Shown here: positions 47,506 through 55,938 of the stretch, one piece after another | Layout of the letters: each line of letters starts with the position of its first letter | Numbering within the stretch: the stretch's first letter is position 1 | Assembly (NCBI RefSeq): GCF_000025625.1 | Contig: NC_013922.1 | Location: 1,302,001 to 1,366,000, forward strand | Length of the DNA: 64,000 bases | Origin: Natrialba magadii ATCC 43099 | Lineage (GTDB): Archaea > Halobacteriota > Halobacteria > Halobacteriales > Natrialbaceae | Direction: 5' to 3' | Position numbers and translations under genes: made by a program | The notes under the pieces: generated by a model | What the model was told of the DNA's origin: nothing | The model's database searches: none | Seen by the model: only the letters and a program-made list of their open reading frames with translations

Positions 47506-48097
47506 GAGTGTCCCACGCGAGGAGTTTTTGGCCGGCGAGCGGCCCGACGATGTCGCACTGTTTCTTGCAGAATCGTACGTTTCTGACGACCGACTCGAGT
47601 CCTTCGGCGAGTCCGTCGAGGGTGGCGTCCTGATTATCGTCGACGGCGAACGGGGCCGCAATGCCTTCGAGGCGGCGACCGGCAGCCAGGCAATGGAGTT
47701 CGCACAGTCCGCGATGGGTATCGAGGGACTCATCGACAGTGATCTTGCGGGCGGACGGTGTCCGGAACGCCCTGCCAGTGACGGAGATGGCGGGGGTGAC
47801 AGTGGCAGTGGCAGTGGCAGTGGCAGTGGCAGTGGCAGTGGCTGTGGCAGTGACCGTGACCGTGACCGGGACAGTGACAGTGGTGGTGACAATGACCGTG
47901 ACAGTAATCGTGACAACGACGGCGGCCCCCACGACGAAACCGACGATCACAACATCCAGTTCATCTTCGCCTTCGCCGAAGAACAGAACGAAGACGTCGG
48001 CGGAATCTATGCCGAAGGCGATGTCGTCCACGCATACGCACAGTGTTCCTGCGGAACGGCCTTCTCCGACCGCTGGAACGTCCACCAATCCCAGTAA
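47504..48097 (+). CDS. DUF5807-type protein with (SG)n/(DR)n insert
   Basis: A 197-residue haloarchaeal protein of unknown function. Its N-terminal domain is MSVPREEFLAGERPDDVALFLAESYVSDDRLESF...GRNAFEAATGSQAMEFAQSAMG, and its C-terminal part ends NIQFIFAFAEEQNEDVGGIYAEGDVVHAYAQCSCGTAF. Between them lies a low-complexity run of Ser-Gly repeats followed by Asp-Arg/Asp-Ser repeats (about 90-145). ATG 47504 is chosen over the distant 47345 because the conserved part begins here. Confidence 0.75.
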   Translation: MSVPREEFLAGERPDDVALFLAESYVSDDRLESFGESVEGGVLIIVDGERGRNAFEAATGSQAMEFAQSAMGIEGLIDSDLAGGRCPERPASDGDGGGDSGSGSGSGSGSGSGCGSDRDRDRDSDSGGDNDRDSNRDNDGGPHDETDDHNIQFIFAFAEEQNEDVGGIYAEGDVVHAYAQCSCGTAFSDRWNVHQSQ

Positions 48098-48158
48098 CAG
48101 CCCTTCCGGTCGCAACTGCGCGCAGAAACGTCTTTGAACTCCCTGCCATGTATTCACT

Positions 48159-48584
48159 ATGCCGATCAATTCCGACAACGGAGAGCACCCACCGGACGCA
48201 GATCTCGACCTCTCGGACGCGGAACTCGACGCCCTGCACAATCTCCAGCTCGGCATCGAACACGTTCACCGTGCCTACGGGTCACTACTCGAGTTCCATC
48301 ACCGACTGGGACACGCAATGGACCGTGTAAGCGACGCCGAGGACGAACTTCGCGAGGCCGGCCACGAGGAGTGGGCCGACGCGATTCGGGATGACCACCT
48401 TCCGGCAGGCGCGGTCAGCGACCAGTGGACGTACGAACTCGTCGAGGAGTTCTCCGCGGAGTTCGTCGCGGAGATGGACGAGTTCGAGACAGCAGTACGA
48501 AACGAGTTGGCCGATGGCGTCGGTCACGTGCGCGAGCGTCGCCAGCAGCGGCGGATTCGTGAGCGAGCAGTCGACGACGGCTGA
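48159..48584 (+). CDS. Conserved haloarchaeal helical protein, unknown function
   Basis: A 141-residue acidic, mainly helical protein (LDLSDAELDALHNLQLGIEHVHRAYGSLLEFHHRLGHAMDRV...). No motif recognised; the heptad-like spacing suggests a helical bundle or coiled coil. It is 61 bp downstream of the DUF5807-type gene on the same strand. Confidence 0.72.
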   Translation: MPINSDNGEHPPDADLDLSDAELDALHNLQLGIEHVHRAYGSLLEFHHRLGHAMDRVSDAEDELREAGHEEWADAIRDDHLPAGAVSDQWTYELVEEFSAEFVAEMDEFETAVRNELADGVGHVRERRQQRRIRERAVDDG

Positions 48585-48699
48585 TGCCGGTGCTGGCATC
48601 TGGCCCCTTTCTCTGACTCCACGGACCCGGCCCTTTCTGCGGACCAGACTCCGACTACGACTACTTCGCTCGACTCTGACTCCTGAACCTGATTCTAAT

Positions 48700-48770
48700 C
48701 ACTGGACTCGACCCTAACCACTGGACTCGACCCTAACCACTGAACTCGACCCTAATCACTGAACCCGACC
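48700..48770. repeat. 19-bp tandem repeat
   Basis: Units CACTGGACTCGACCCTAAC start at 48700, 48719, 48738 and 48757 (the last incomplete), with one or two changes in copies 3 and 4. It lies between the helical protein and the oxidase gene, ending 60 bp before the oxidase ATG. Confidence 0.9.
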
Positions 48771-48829
48771 ACTCCAGACAACTGCGAGAGTGAGGAAGGA
48801 TTTTCGACACCCCAGTTGTATCACCAGGC

Positions 48830-49960
48830 ATGACCGAACAGTACGACGTCATCGTCCTGGGCGTCGGCGGGATGGGAAGTGCAACGGTTTCCCATCTGGC
48901 CGAACGCGGCGTCGACGTCCTCGGCCTCGAACGATACGACATCCCGCACGGCTACGGCTCCTCGCACGGCATCACCCGCATCTTCCGGCTCGCATACTAC
49001 GAGCACCCTGCGTACGTCCCCCTGCTCACGCGTGCAGACGAATTGTGGACGGCACTCGAGTCCGACCACGACCAGCAGCTACTGCACCGCACCGGCTCGG
49101 TCGACGCCGGCCCACGCGACGGTCCGCTCGTCGAGGGCTCGAAACGCTCCTGTGTGGAACACGACCTCGACCACGAAGTGCTCTCGAGTACCGAACTCGC
49201 AGAGCGCTACCCGGGCTATCAGCTCCCGGAAGACTACGAAGCCGTCTATCAGCCCGACGGTGGCTATCTGGTCCCCGAGGAGTGTATCGTCGCGCACGTG
49301 AACCGGGCCCACCAGCACGGCGCAACGGTTCGCGCACGAGAGCGCGTCGTCGAGTGGCAGTCGACGGCGGATGACGGTGTCCGCGTCGAGACCGATTACG
49401 GCATCTACGAAGCCGACAGGCTCGTCATCACTGCGGGTGCGTGGGCGGCCGCGTTCGTCGACGAGCTAGCAGAGATTGCTGTCCCCGAACGGCAAGTTCT
49501 CGCCTGGTTACAGCCCGAGGAGCCGTCACACTTCGAGCCCGATGCGTTCCCCGTCTGGAACCTACAGGTTCCGGAAGGACGATACTACGGCTTCCCAGTC
49601 CACGGCGTGCCCGGCTTCAAGTTCGGCCGGTACAACCACCGCGAGGAGACCGTCGATCCCGAGGCGTTCGAGCGCGAGCCGACCCAGGCCGACGAGCGGC
49701 TGCTGCGGCAGTTCGCCGAGCAGTACTTCCCCGACGGCGCAGGGCCGACGATGCGACTCGAAACCTGCCTGTTCACGAACACGCCGGACGACCACTTCGT
49801 GATCGACACCCTTCCAGACCGGCCACAGGTCTCCGTCGCAGCAGGGTTCTCCGGTCACGGCTTCAAGTTCGCGAGCGTGATCGGCGAAATCATGGCCGAC
49901 CTGGCACTCGAGGGCGAGACCGAGCACGACATCGAGATGTTCTCGCTGGACCGGTTCTGA
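48830..49960 (+). CDS. FAD-dependent sarcosine / N-methyltryptophan-type oxidase
   Basis: A 376-residue flavin amine oxidase like monomeric sarcosine oxidase (MSOX) and SolA. FAD-binding GVGGMGSATVSHLAERG at the N-terminus, GSSHGITRIFRLAYYEHPAYVPLL (about 44-67) and the covalent-flavin cysteine in ETCLFTNTPDDHF (about 306) are present, then GHGFKFASVIGE. It oxidises N-methyl amino acids to formaldehyde, amine and hydrogen peroxide. Substrate preference is not predictable. Confidence 0.92.
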   Translation: MTEQYDVIVLGVGGMGSATVSHLAERGVDVLGLERYDIPHGYGSSHGITRIFRLAYYEHPAYVPLLTRADELWTALESDHDQQLLHRTGSVDAGPRDGPLVEGSKRSCVEHDLDHEVLSSTELAERYPGYQLPEDYEAVYQPDGGYLVPEECIVAHVNRAHQHGATVRARERVVEWQSTADDGVRVETDYGIYEADRLVITAGAWAAAFVDELAEIAVPERQVLAWLQPEEPSHFEPDAFPVWNLQVPEGRYYGFPVHGVPGFKFGRYNHREETVDPEAFEREPTQADERLLRQFAEQYFPDGAGPTMRLETCLFTNTPDDHFVIDTLPDRPQVSVAAGFSGHGFKFASVIGEIMADLALEGETEHDIEMFSLDRF

Positions 49961-50024
49961 CGGCGCGGCGGTACTCGAGTTGCTCCCCACTTCCAATTCA
50001 CACCAGTTCCTGATTTCGACGAGT

Positions 50025-51431
50025 CTACTGCGTGGTAGACGACGGGGTGGCGTCGTTGGCGGTCGATTCGGTGTCCGTTTCAGCACCCGAGTCTGATCCT
50101 GACGTCATCGTGTTACGTCCGTTCGTTTCGTCGACCCACTCGAGTGTGTCTTTGGCTTTGGCTTCGGCTTTGTCTTTGTCTTCGTTTCCGTTTCCGCCTC
50201 CGTCTTCGTCTTCGTCTCTGTCTCCGCTGCCGTGTTCCTCTTGTACCTGCGCCTGTCCCTGTCCCAGTTCCTGCACCTGTTGTGTCTGTTCCCGTCCCCG
50301 ATCCTGCATCCGATCCAGCCCTCGCTCACCGTCCACAGCCAGTACTCCAGCACGCGGCGGCTCGAACACGTACACCACGTCTGACCCCCGAACAAGATAC
50401 CATCCCGTCCGCTCGTCGAACACCAGCGGCGACTCGAGATCGATCGCGAGGTCGGCGAGTGTCGCGAGCGTCTCGACTGCCGCCGTCGGCCCTGTGACTG
50501 CTTCGTCGGGCAGCGTTACTCGCGTCGTCATCGGTTCGAACTCCGCGCGTGCATCGAGGTACTCGAGCCGGGTCTGATCCTCGGGCGTCAGTTCCGGGAG
50601 GCGACGCGAAGCGAGAGCCGTCCCAGCAAGACCGGCGAGTCCGAGAGCGATCAGAAGTGGTCCGCCAGCAGCCTGCGTCGTACTCGGCTCCGCTGGTACA
50701 GTAACCGGCTCGTACTCGTCGTGGCGCTCGGCATAGGCGCCCGTCTCAGCGTCGGTCTCGAACTGATACGTCGAGCCGTCGGCTGCGACTGCAACCGGCA
50801 CCTGATAGTGGTCGACGACTACCTGGGGGGTGCCGTCGAACGTCCCCTCGATTTCACGCTCGAACACGAGCACGAGTTCGGCCTCGCCGGGCGTTGCCCC
50901 CATCTCGTCGCGGATGGACTCGAGTGTCAGCTGTGCGTCGGTAACGTTCAATTCGAACGAAGCGGTGACATCGTCATCCGGGCCAACATCTGCTTCGGAG
51001 ACGCTCGTGAGCTGTTCGCGTTCGCTCCAGTAGATCCCGTCATCCGTAGCTGTCTCGCTGGTTCCGCTCTCGGAGCCACCGCCAGTCGTTTCTCGATAGA
51101 CGAGATCGACGGTGACCGTCACGTCAACATCCGTTGCGGTCGTTTCCGGTGCGGGGTCGTAGCCGGCTGTGAACGCCCCCGTCGCAGTTGGTGTCACGGC
51201 GGTGTAGTACAGGGGCTCGTCGGTGAGCTCTACACCCTCGTCGTGGACCGTCGTGGCTTCCTCGACGACTGCGGTGTGGCTGATCTCGCCGGTCGCCGTC
51301 CAGTCCGTCACGAGTTGCTGTTCAGTTTCGGCCCCCGGTGCTGCGTACGCGCCGTAGCTCAGCCAGATTCCAATCCCAAGCAAGACGACGGCCACGAGGT
51401 AGAGCACCACGCGATACTCCCAGATTGACAT
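50025..51431 (-). CDS. DUF5305-type membrane protein, N-terminus rebuilt by IS insertion
   Basis: A 468-residue protein: N-terminal membrane anchor (YRVVLYLVAVVLLGIGIWLSYGAY, about 5-28), a long extracellular beta-rich region (about 35-215), a second membrane helix (AAGGPLLIALGLAGLAGTAL, about 222-241), and a cytosolic region ending in a charged repeat-rich tail. The ATG at 51431 lies inside the right end of the IS element; the next codons leave the IS at TCAA (51425). So the native first codons are gone. It is part of the surface-protein cluster and downstream of the signal peptidase gene. Confidence 0.8.
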   Translation of the reverse strand: MSIWEYRVVLYLVAVVLLGIGIWLSYGAYAAPGAETEQQLVTDWTATGEISHTAVVEEATTVHDEGVELTDEPLYYTAVTPTATGAFTAGYDPAPETTATDVDVTVTVDLVYRETTGGGSESGTSETATDDGIYWSEREQLTSVSEADVGPDDDVTASFELNVTDAQLTLESIRDEMGATPGEAELVLVFEREIEGTFDGTPQVVVDHYQVPVAVAADGSTYQFETDAETGAYAERHDEYEPVTVPAEPSTTQAAGGPLLIALGLAGLAGTALASRRLPELTPEDQTRLEYLDARAEFEPMTTRVTLPDEAVTGPTAAVETLATLADLAIDLESPLVFDERTGWYLVRGSDVVYVFEPPRAGVLAVDGERGLDRMQDRGREQTQQVQELGQGQAQVQEEHGSGDRDEDEDGGGNGNEDKDKAEAKAKDTLEWVDETNGRNTMTSGSDSGAETDTESTANDATPSSTTQ

Positions 51432-51560
51432 CCTCCTCCGCGTGAACACGGAGGAATCCCACGGCACCGCACCGCTGGATTGGGATATTAGGGTTTGCAG
51501 TCTACCACTTGTTCTCTCGGTGAGAATCCGTGAGACAAGTCATGAAGGTAGACTCCAGGC
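51425..51560 (-). ncRNA. Candidate TnpB guide RNA (omega/reRNA) region
   Basis: In IS605-superfamily elements the guide RNA overlaps the 3' end of tnpB and ends with the right end, the guide itself being the flanking DNA. Here that would be minus-strand sequence from about 51560 to 51425, with guide bases from the start of the DUF5305 gene. Position is inferred from the family; only the hairpin and TCAA are seen directly. Confidence 0.45.
51434..51455. repeat. Right-end hairpin of the IS element
   Basis: TCCTCC...GGAGGA with inner GTG/CAC pairing (a bulge of GC on one arm). Subterminal hairpins of this kind are recognised by TnpA in IS200/IS605 elements and form the end of the TnpB guide RNA scaffold. 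Confidence 0.65.
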
Positions 51561-52801
51561 TGTGCCAACCAGCCGGTACTCCTATCCTCGCCCAAACTGG
51601 CCGAAGACTCGGAGTTACTTTGGTTCAGGTCGAGACGGATGTTCTCCGCCCCGTTCACATCAGCGTTGAACGCTGCATCACACTTCTCGCATACGTACAG
51701 GCCGCGTTCAACACGCTGACTATCATCTTCTCTACCGCAGACACAACACGTCTTGCTCGTGTCGCGTTCGGACACGTCCACGACCTCGATTCCCTCGACT
51801 TTCGCCTTGTACGTGAGGATGTTGCTGAAGCGGTCGAACGCCCATCCGTGTAAGTCGAGGTTGCCGTGCTTGCCCCAGTTTTTCGACTCACCATCGTTGT
51901 CTTCACGGACCCCCTCCAAGTCCCCGACGTTGATGCGGCCAACATCTTTCTCGACACACCGCTGGACGATGTGTTTGGCGAGACTGTGAAAGAAGTGAGT
52001 GCGGCGCTCCGACCACTTGTGATGAAGCCGCGTGGCTTCGTCGCCACCAGAATTGTCGCAGTTGGCAATTTCTTTCGGGAAGTAGTACCCGTCTTGTTTC
52101 AGGCGGTTGCCGGGATAGAGGTCGGCGTCTTCGGTGCTGTACGCGACCGCCGCGAAGTTGCTGATGCCGAGATCGATGCCCGCCGTTTCGGTGCCGGGAG
52201 CGCCAGGAGTCTCGATCTCGTCTTTGCAGACGAGATGCAGCTCCCACTGATCCTTCGCGTTATCGTAGACAGCACGAACCTGTTGTAGGTTCTCAACGGT
52301 GACGCCGGGGCGAGTTTCGTATTCGACAAGGATGTACTCCCATGCTTTCGGGTGTTCCTTGTGATTCGCGCCCTTCGAGAGCCGGACCCGGTTGTTTTTC
52401 GAGTCGTGTTTGATGCCGTTTTGCTTCCACGTCACCGTCGAACGTGGGTGTTCTTCGTGGACACGGCGGCCTTCGTCATCGTAGTAGTTTTTCTTGCGGT
52501 AGCCGGGCGGATTGTCCCTGCCATCGTCACTAGAGTACCACGAGTTGAAGGCTTCAGCGAGTTCCTCCAGAATCCGCTGACTGGACTGACTATGCAGCCC
52601 CTTGTACTTTGGATGGGTCTTCAACTCGTCTTTCAACTCCTCGTGGTTGGGGATCTCGCCTGTTTCCTCCCAGACGTCTCGGGAGTGGTAGTTGGCGACG
52701 TTCCAGAGTTTGCTGGCAGACCACCCATGCCAGTCAAGCGACTCTGCCACCTGTGAGTGGTTGCCTATTTTCGCTCGATGGGTGCGGTGGACCTCCAGCA
52801 T
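51488..52801 (-). CDS. tnpB: TnpB, RNA-guided endonuclease of IS1341 type
   Basis: A 437-residue TnpB. RuvC motif I is AGIDLGISNFAAV (about 220); motif II reads INVGDLEGVRED, with Gly in place of the usual Glu of EDL; motif III is NADVNGAENI. The zinc finger is CCVCGRE...YVCEKCD. The N-terminus MLEVHRTHRAKIGNHSQV is that of haloarchaeal members; an ATG seven codons earlier (52822) is also possible. TnpB cuts DNA guided by RNA from its own right end and helps the element persist. Confidence 0.92.
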   Translation of the reverse strand: MLEVHRTHRAKIGNHSQVAESLDWHGWSASKLWNVANYHSRDVWEETGEIPNHEELKDELKTHPKYKGLHSQSSQRILEELAEAFNSWYSSDDGRDNPPGYRKKNYYDDEGRRVHEEHPRSTVTWKQNGIKHDSKNNRVRLSKGANHKEHPKAWEYILVEYETRPGVTVENLQQVRAVYDNAKDQWELHLVCKDEIETPGAPGTETAGIDLGISNFAAVAYSTEDADLYPGNRLKQDGYYFPKEIANCDNSGGDEATRLHHKWSERRTHFFHSLAKHIVQRCVEKDVGRINVGDLEGVREDNDGESKNWGKHGNLDLHGWAFDRFSNILTYKAKVEGIEVVDVSERDTSKTCCVCGREDDSQRVERGLYVCEKCDAAFNADVNGAENIRLDLNQSNSESSASLGEDRSTGWLAQPGVYLHDLSHGFSPREQVVDCKP

Positions 52802-52924
52802 TCTGAACGTCTGTATAATCACTTATATTCGCTTGTCTTATAACTATTTGGTTTAAGGGCGGTGGAATATCCGGCCCTGCCATCGGCGGTGGGCTGTGGA
52901 GGGGTTGTCGGATTCATCCTGACC

Positions 52925-53941
52925 CTAAAGGGCCAGGTATTCTCCTCTGTTTTGTATAACTGACGCCGGCAGCACGTGTAGATACCGGTACTCCGTCACG
53001 TACGCCGGATAATAGCCCGTCTCGTCGGGTGCCGAAATCGCGACCTCGATCTCGCCCGTCGACTGCGGTCCGACCGCTTCCCGATTGGACTCGAGTGCCA
53101 CGTGCTCGCTCCCGGACTCGACGTAGGAAATGACCGGCACGTAGCCAGCGTTCGGGAGTGGGTGTGTGAGTTCGTCGGTCGTGCCACGTTCGACGACCAG
53201 CGGCTGCTCTGAGTCGAAGTCGGCGCTGACGACGTTGTAGGAGTGTGTCCCAGCAGGGACGACCATCGCGGCCGTCGCACCGACGACGACGAGCAGAGCG
53301 AACCCGAGACAGAGGTATCGTGGATCGAGGTCGGGACTCGAGTCCGGCTGCGCGAGTGACGATTCGGCCTGCTGTGCGCTGCGTTCTCGGATCGTTTCGA
53401 CCACATAGAGACCGATCGAGAGCCCGAGTAGAACGAGTGCGAGCCCAGAGCTGTCGAGCAGCGATCGAATCCCGAGTGTCGTCGCGAGCCAGATCTGAAC
53501 GCGCTCGAGCGCCGATCCTGCAGTCATGATCGCGGTTCCGAGCGATGGAATCGTCACCGGCTCACCGCCGAGTTCCCACGCTGTTGCGACGATTTGTCCG
53601 TCCTGGACGGGCGGCTCACCGTTATCCTGGTCGGTGAACGGATTCGCATCACCCTGGGTCGTGTAGCCGTGGTCGGTTTCCTCCACGATCCGGTGTGTCG
53701 TGAGTTCGCCGTCTTCGATTTCCTCTGCTTCGAAGACGACGACATCGCCGGGTTCGGGGCTTCCGGTGAGCGCTGTGGGAACGGCGACGAACCCGTCTCC
53801 GGTGTCGATCGTTGGCTCCATACTCCCCGTTTCGACGAAGCCAAACAGGATGGGCTGGCCGAGTATCTGTCCCGCAACGAGCGCGACAAGGACGAGCACG
53901 ACACCCACCTGGACCGCGAGTTCGACAGCCTCCCGGCTCAT
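52925..53941 (-). CDS. Archaeal signal peptidase I, C-terminus probably clipped
   Basis: A 338-residue S26B signal peptidase. After the N-terminal membrane helix, catalytic Ser is in GSMEPTIDTGD (about 38) and His in THRIVEE (the archaeal Ser-His type), with QGDAN further on. Two more helices (LALVLLGLSIGLYVVE, LCLGFALLVVVGATAAMVVP) and an outer beta domain follow. The end VLPASVIQNRGEYLAL meets the IS left end; relatives that I know continue with further helices. It probably processes the DUF1102-type proteins encoded next to it. Confidence 0.85.
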   Translation of the reverse strand: MSREAVELAVQVGVVLVLVALVAGQILGQPILFGFVETGSMEPTIDTGDGFVAVPTALTGSPEPGDVVVFEAEEIEDGELTTHRIVEETDHGYTTQGDANPFTDQDNGEPPVQDGQIVATAWELGGEPVTIPSLGTAIMTAGSALERVQIWLATTLGIRSLLDSSGLALVLLGLSIGLYVVETIRERSAQQAESSLAQPDSSPDLDPRYLCLGFALLVVVGATAAMVVPAGTHSYNVVSADFDSEQPLVVERGTTDELTHPLPNAGYVPVISYVESGSEHVALESNREAVGPQSTGEIEVAISAPDETGYYPAYVTEYRYLHVLPASVIQNRGEYLAL

Positions 53942-53965
53942 TGTCTGTACGGTAGCGCCAACTCT

Positions 53966-53977
53966 ACAGTATATTGA
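53966..53977 (-). promoter_or_regulatory. TATA-like box of the signal peptidase gene
   Basis: TTCAATATACTG on the minus strand, about 30 bp before ATG 53941: fits a leaderless promoter giving the peptidase gene its own start besides any read-through from upstream. Confidence 0.5.
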
Positions 53978-54080
53978 ACTTTTGGCCGAACGTGACTATC
54001 AGCTGAGTTGATACCCGATTCGATCATCTGTCTGCCAACAGGGCTGGCCAGGTCCAATCGCGCAGTAGACGGACACGTGT

Positions 54081-55739
54081 TCATGCGCGCTGCCCCCGAA
54101 AGAGGAAAACCGCGAGTGCGAATGCGACACCGACCACCACAACCACAGCAGGACCGGTTCCAAAGACGAACGGGGTCGAGTCCGCTCCACTCGACGGTGT
54201 ACCATCATCGCTTCTCTCGTCGCGATTCACGGTAGAGTCCGACGCAGATCCGTCATCGCTCCCCGCTACTGCCGTATCGATAGCCCCCTCGTCGACCAGA
54301 AACGCACTCTCGTGAGGCGTGTACGCGTAGCTGAGTTCGACCGCCTCTGCCGACTCCGCAATCTCGACCGTAACGTCGGTCGACTCGTGTGGCCCGACCA
54401 CCACGTCCCGGTCTGCGACGCGCTCGCCGTCTGCAACGAACTCGAGTGCCACGTCCGCTGCAACTGTGTCCCGATTGCTGATCGTCGTGTCGACGAGCAC
54501 TGACTCGTTCTGGGTCGCGTTCGGTTCCGTAGCGGTCAACGGCTCGACGGTCACTCGCGGCGCGTCGACGGCGATGGCGGTCAGCACCGGCTCTCCGTGG
54601 ACGACGCCCTCGATATCGTCAGTGTCTGTGTTGTCGGCACCGATCACGGGGTCGGAATCGGAATCGGAATCAGAGTCGAAGCCGAAGTCGAGGTCGGTGT
54701 CAAGGTCGAGCTCACGTTCACGCCACTCAGTGCCGTCGTACTGGTAGGCCGAGAGTGCTGTCGCATCGAGTTTTGCCTGTTCCAGCCACGCGCGATCGAT
54801 TGTAACCGTCTGCGTGGTCGAACGTGATTCAACAGCGTCGTCCGCCAGTCCGATGACGGTATAGCTCCCGACCGGAACAGCACCAGTTTCGCGGTGGAGT
54901 TCCGTGACGGGACCGACCGGTGACTTCGACCCCGCCGACTGTTCGCTCGGCGCGACGACCTCGAACTCGACCGTCCGCTCCTGGGAAAATTCAGCTCCCA
55001 TGGACTCGAGTACCATTGCATCACCGATCGGCAGCGACTGGAGTGGAATCTGCTCCGGTGTGCAGGTCTGTGTCTCCATCACTGACACCGCTCGCTCCGC
55101 AAGCGATGGTGAATCGACGGTAACCGATGCTGGCTGACACTGTGGCCCCGATTCCGGCAGTGGACTCGGCACAGCAGAACTCTCGGCGTCGTCCGCATCG
55201 TCCGACTCGCCTGTATCAGCAGGACCGACCGCGTTTACCGCAACCGTCCCCTCCAGTGAGTCGCCCGCAGTAAGCCCTTCTCTATCGATCGTAACCCCGA
55301 CCGAAACCGACTCGTTCGGCCCGAGAACCTCCGCCTCGGATTCGTTCTCGATCGGCCCCGCAACAGTGTGGTACTCGAGTTCATCGAGATCGTTCTCGAG
55401 CCACACCGAGGCCTGTTCGGAGCCAGTGTACGTGATCGTGAACACGTCCTGGATTTCGCTGACCGCACTCGACGAGAGTCCGCCGGCGTTCTCGATGGCT
55501 TCGTCCGTGAACTCGAGGGCGAGCGTCTCCGCTTCGACGGACGTGTAGACGCCGTTCGGCCCGTCGTGGGGTGCGAGAACGATGTCGTCGCCAACGTCGT
55601 CTTGCTGGTGGGTTGACCCGGAATCAAAACGGTCGCTCACGGTGTCCGCTGGGAGGGGAACCGCCCCGGTTCCGACGGCGGACGCTGTGAGCAGGAGGGC
55701 AACGACTGCGATGAGGTGGGTGGTGCGCAATCGGTTCAT
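54081..55739 (-). CDS. Large secreted, membrane-anchored protein related to DUF1102 proteins
   Basis: A 552-residue protein. Signal peptide MNRLRTTHLIAVVALLLTASAVGTGA; an N-terminal domain (about 50-170) with LSSSAVSEIQDVFTITYTG, which parallels AVTRIEEAFTIRYQG of the DUF1102-type protein at 58169; further beta domains, one with CARDB-like VEPLTATEPNATQNESVLVDTTISNRDTVAA; an SDSDSDSD tract near 350; and a C-terminal helix (GPAVVVVVGVAFALAVFLFRG) with RA after it. It looks like a cell-wall-spanning anchor of the cluster. Confidence 0.78.
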   Translation of the reverse strand: MNRLRTTHLIAVVALLLTASAVGTGAVPLPADTVSDRFDSGSTHQQDDVGDDIVLAPHDGPNGVYTSVEAETLALEFTDEAIENAGGLSSSAVSEIQDVFTITYTGSEQASVWLENDLDELEYHTVAGPIENESEAEVLGPNESVSVGVTIDREGLTAGDSLEGTVAVNAVGPADTGESDDADDAESSAVPSPLPESGPQCQPASVTVDSPSLAERAVSVMETQTCTPEQIPLQSLPIGDAMVLESMGAEFSQERTVEFEVVAPSEQSAGSKSPVGPVTELHRETGAVPVGSYTVIGLADDAVESRSTTQTVTIDRAWLEQAKLDATALSAYQYDGTEWRERELDLDTDLDFGFDSDSDSDSDPVIGADNTDTDDIEGVVHGEPVLTAIAVDAPRVTVEPLTATEPNATQNESVLVDTTISNRDTVAADVALEFVADGERVADRDVVVGPHESTDVTVEIAESAEAVELSYAYTPHESAFLVDEGAIDTAVAGSDDGSASDSTVNRDERSDDGTPSSGADSTPFVFGTGPAVVVVVGVAFALAVFLFRGQRA

Positions 55740-55742
55740 CGG

Positions 55743-55860
55743 TGGTTGGTAGTTGATGGTCGGTAGTTGGTGGTCGGTAGTTGATGGTCGGTAGTTGGTG
55801 GTCGGTAGTTGGTGGTCGGTAGTTGGTGGGTGGTGATCGGTTGCCGGTGATCGGTTGCCG
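55743..55860. repeat. 14-bp tandem repeats
   Basis: Units GGTAGTTGATGGTC / GGTAGTTGGTGGTC repeat about six times from 55747, followed by two copies of GGTGATCGGTTGCC (about 55831-55858). All share a 14-bp step. They fill the gap between the 552- and 128-residue genes, starting directly before ATG 55739 on the minus strand. Confidence 0.9.
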
Positions 55861-55938
55861 GAACTACGGATTCTCGAGTTCGATCCTCTGCGTTCCGTTC
55901 TCGCCTACGTACGGGCCGTGGCTGTTGCTGTCACGATC

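Larger units (their letters stand above)
51425..52930 (-). mobile_element. IS1341-type (IS200/IS605) element with tnpB only
   Basis: A single-gene element, about 1.5 kb. The right end has hairpin arms TCCTCC/GGAGGA (51434-51455) and ends at TCAA, the cleavage tetramer of this superfamily (minus strand, 51428-51425). The left end is approximate, near 52925-52935, after the signal-peptidase stop. No TnpA (Y1 transposase) is present, so it would need help to move. It lies between two genes of the surface cluster. Confidence 0.8.

Noticed and set aside
48700-48770. CRISPR-like array
   Set aside because: Units of 19 bp are head to tail without unique spacers, and there are no cas genes.
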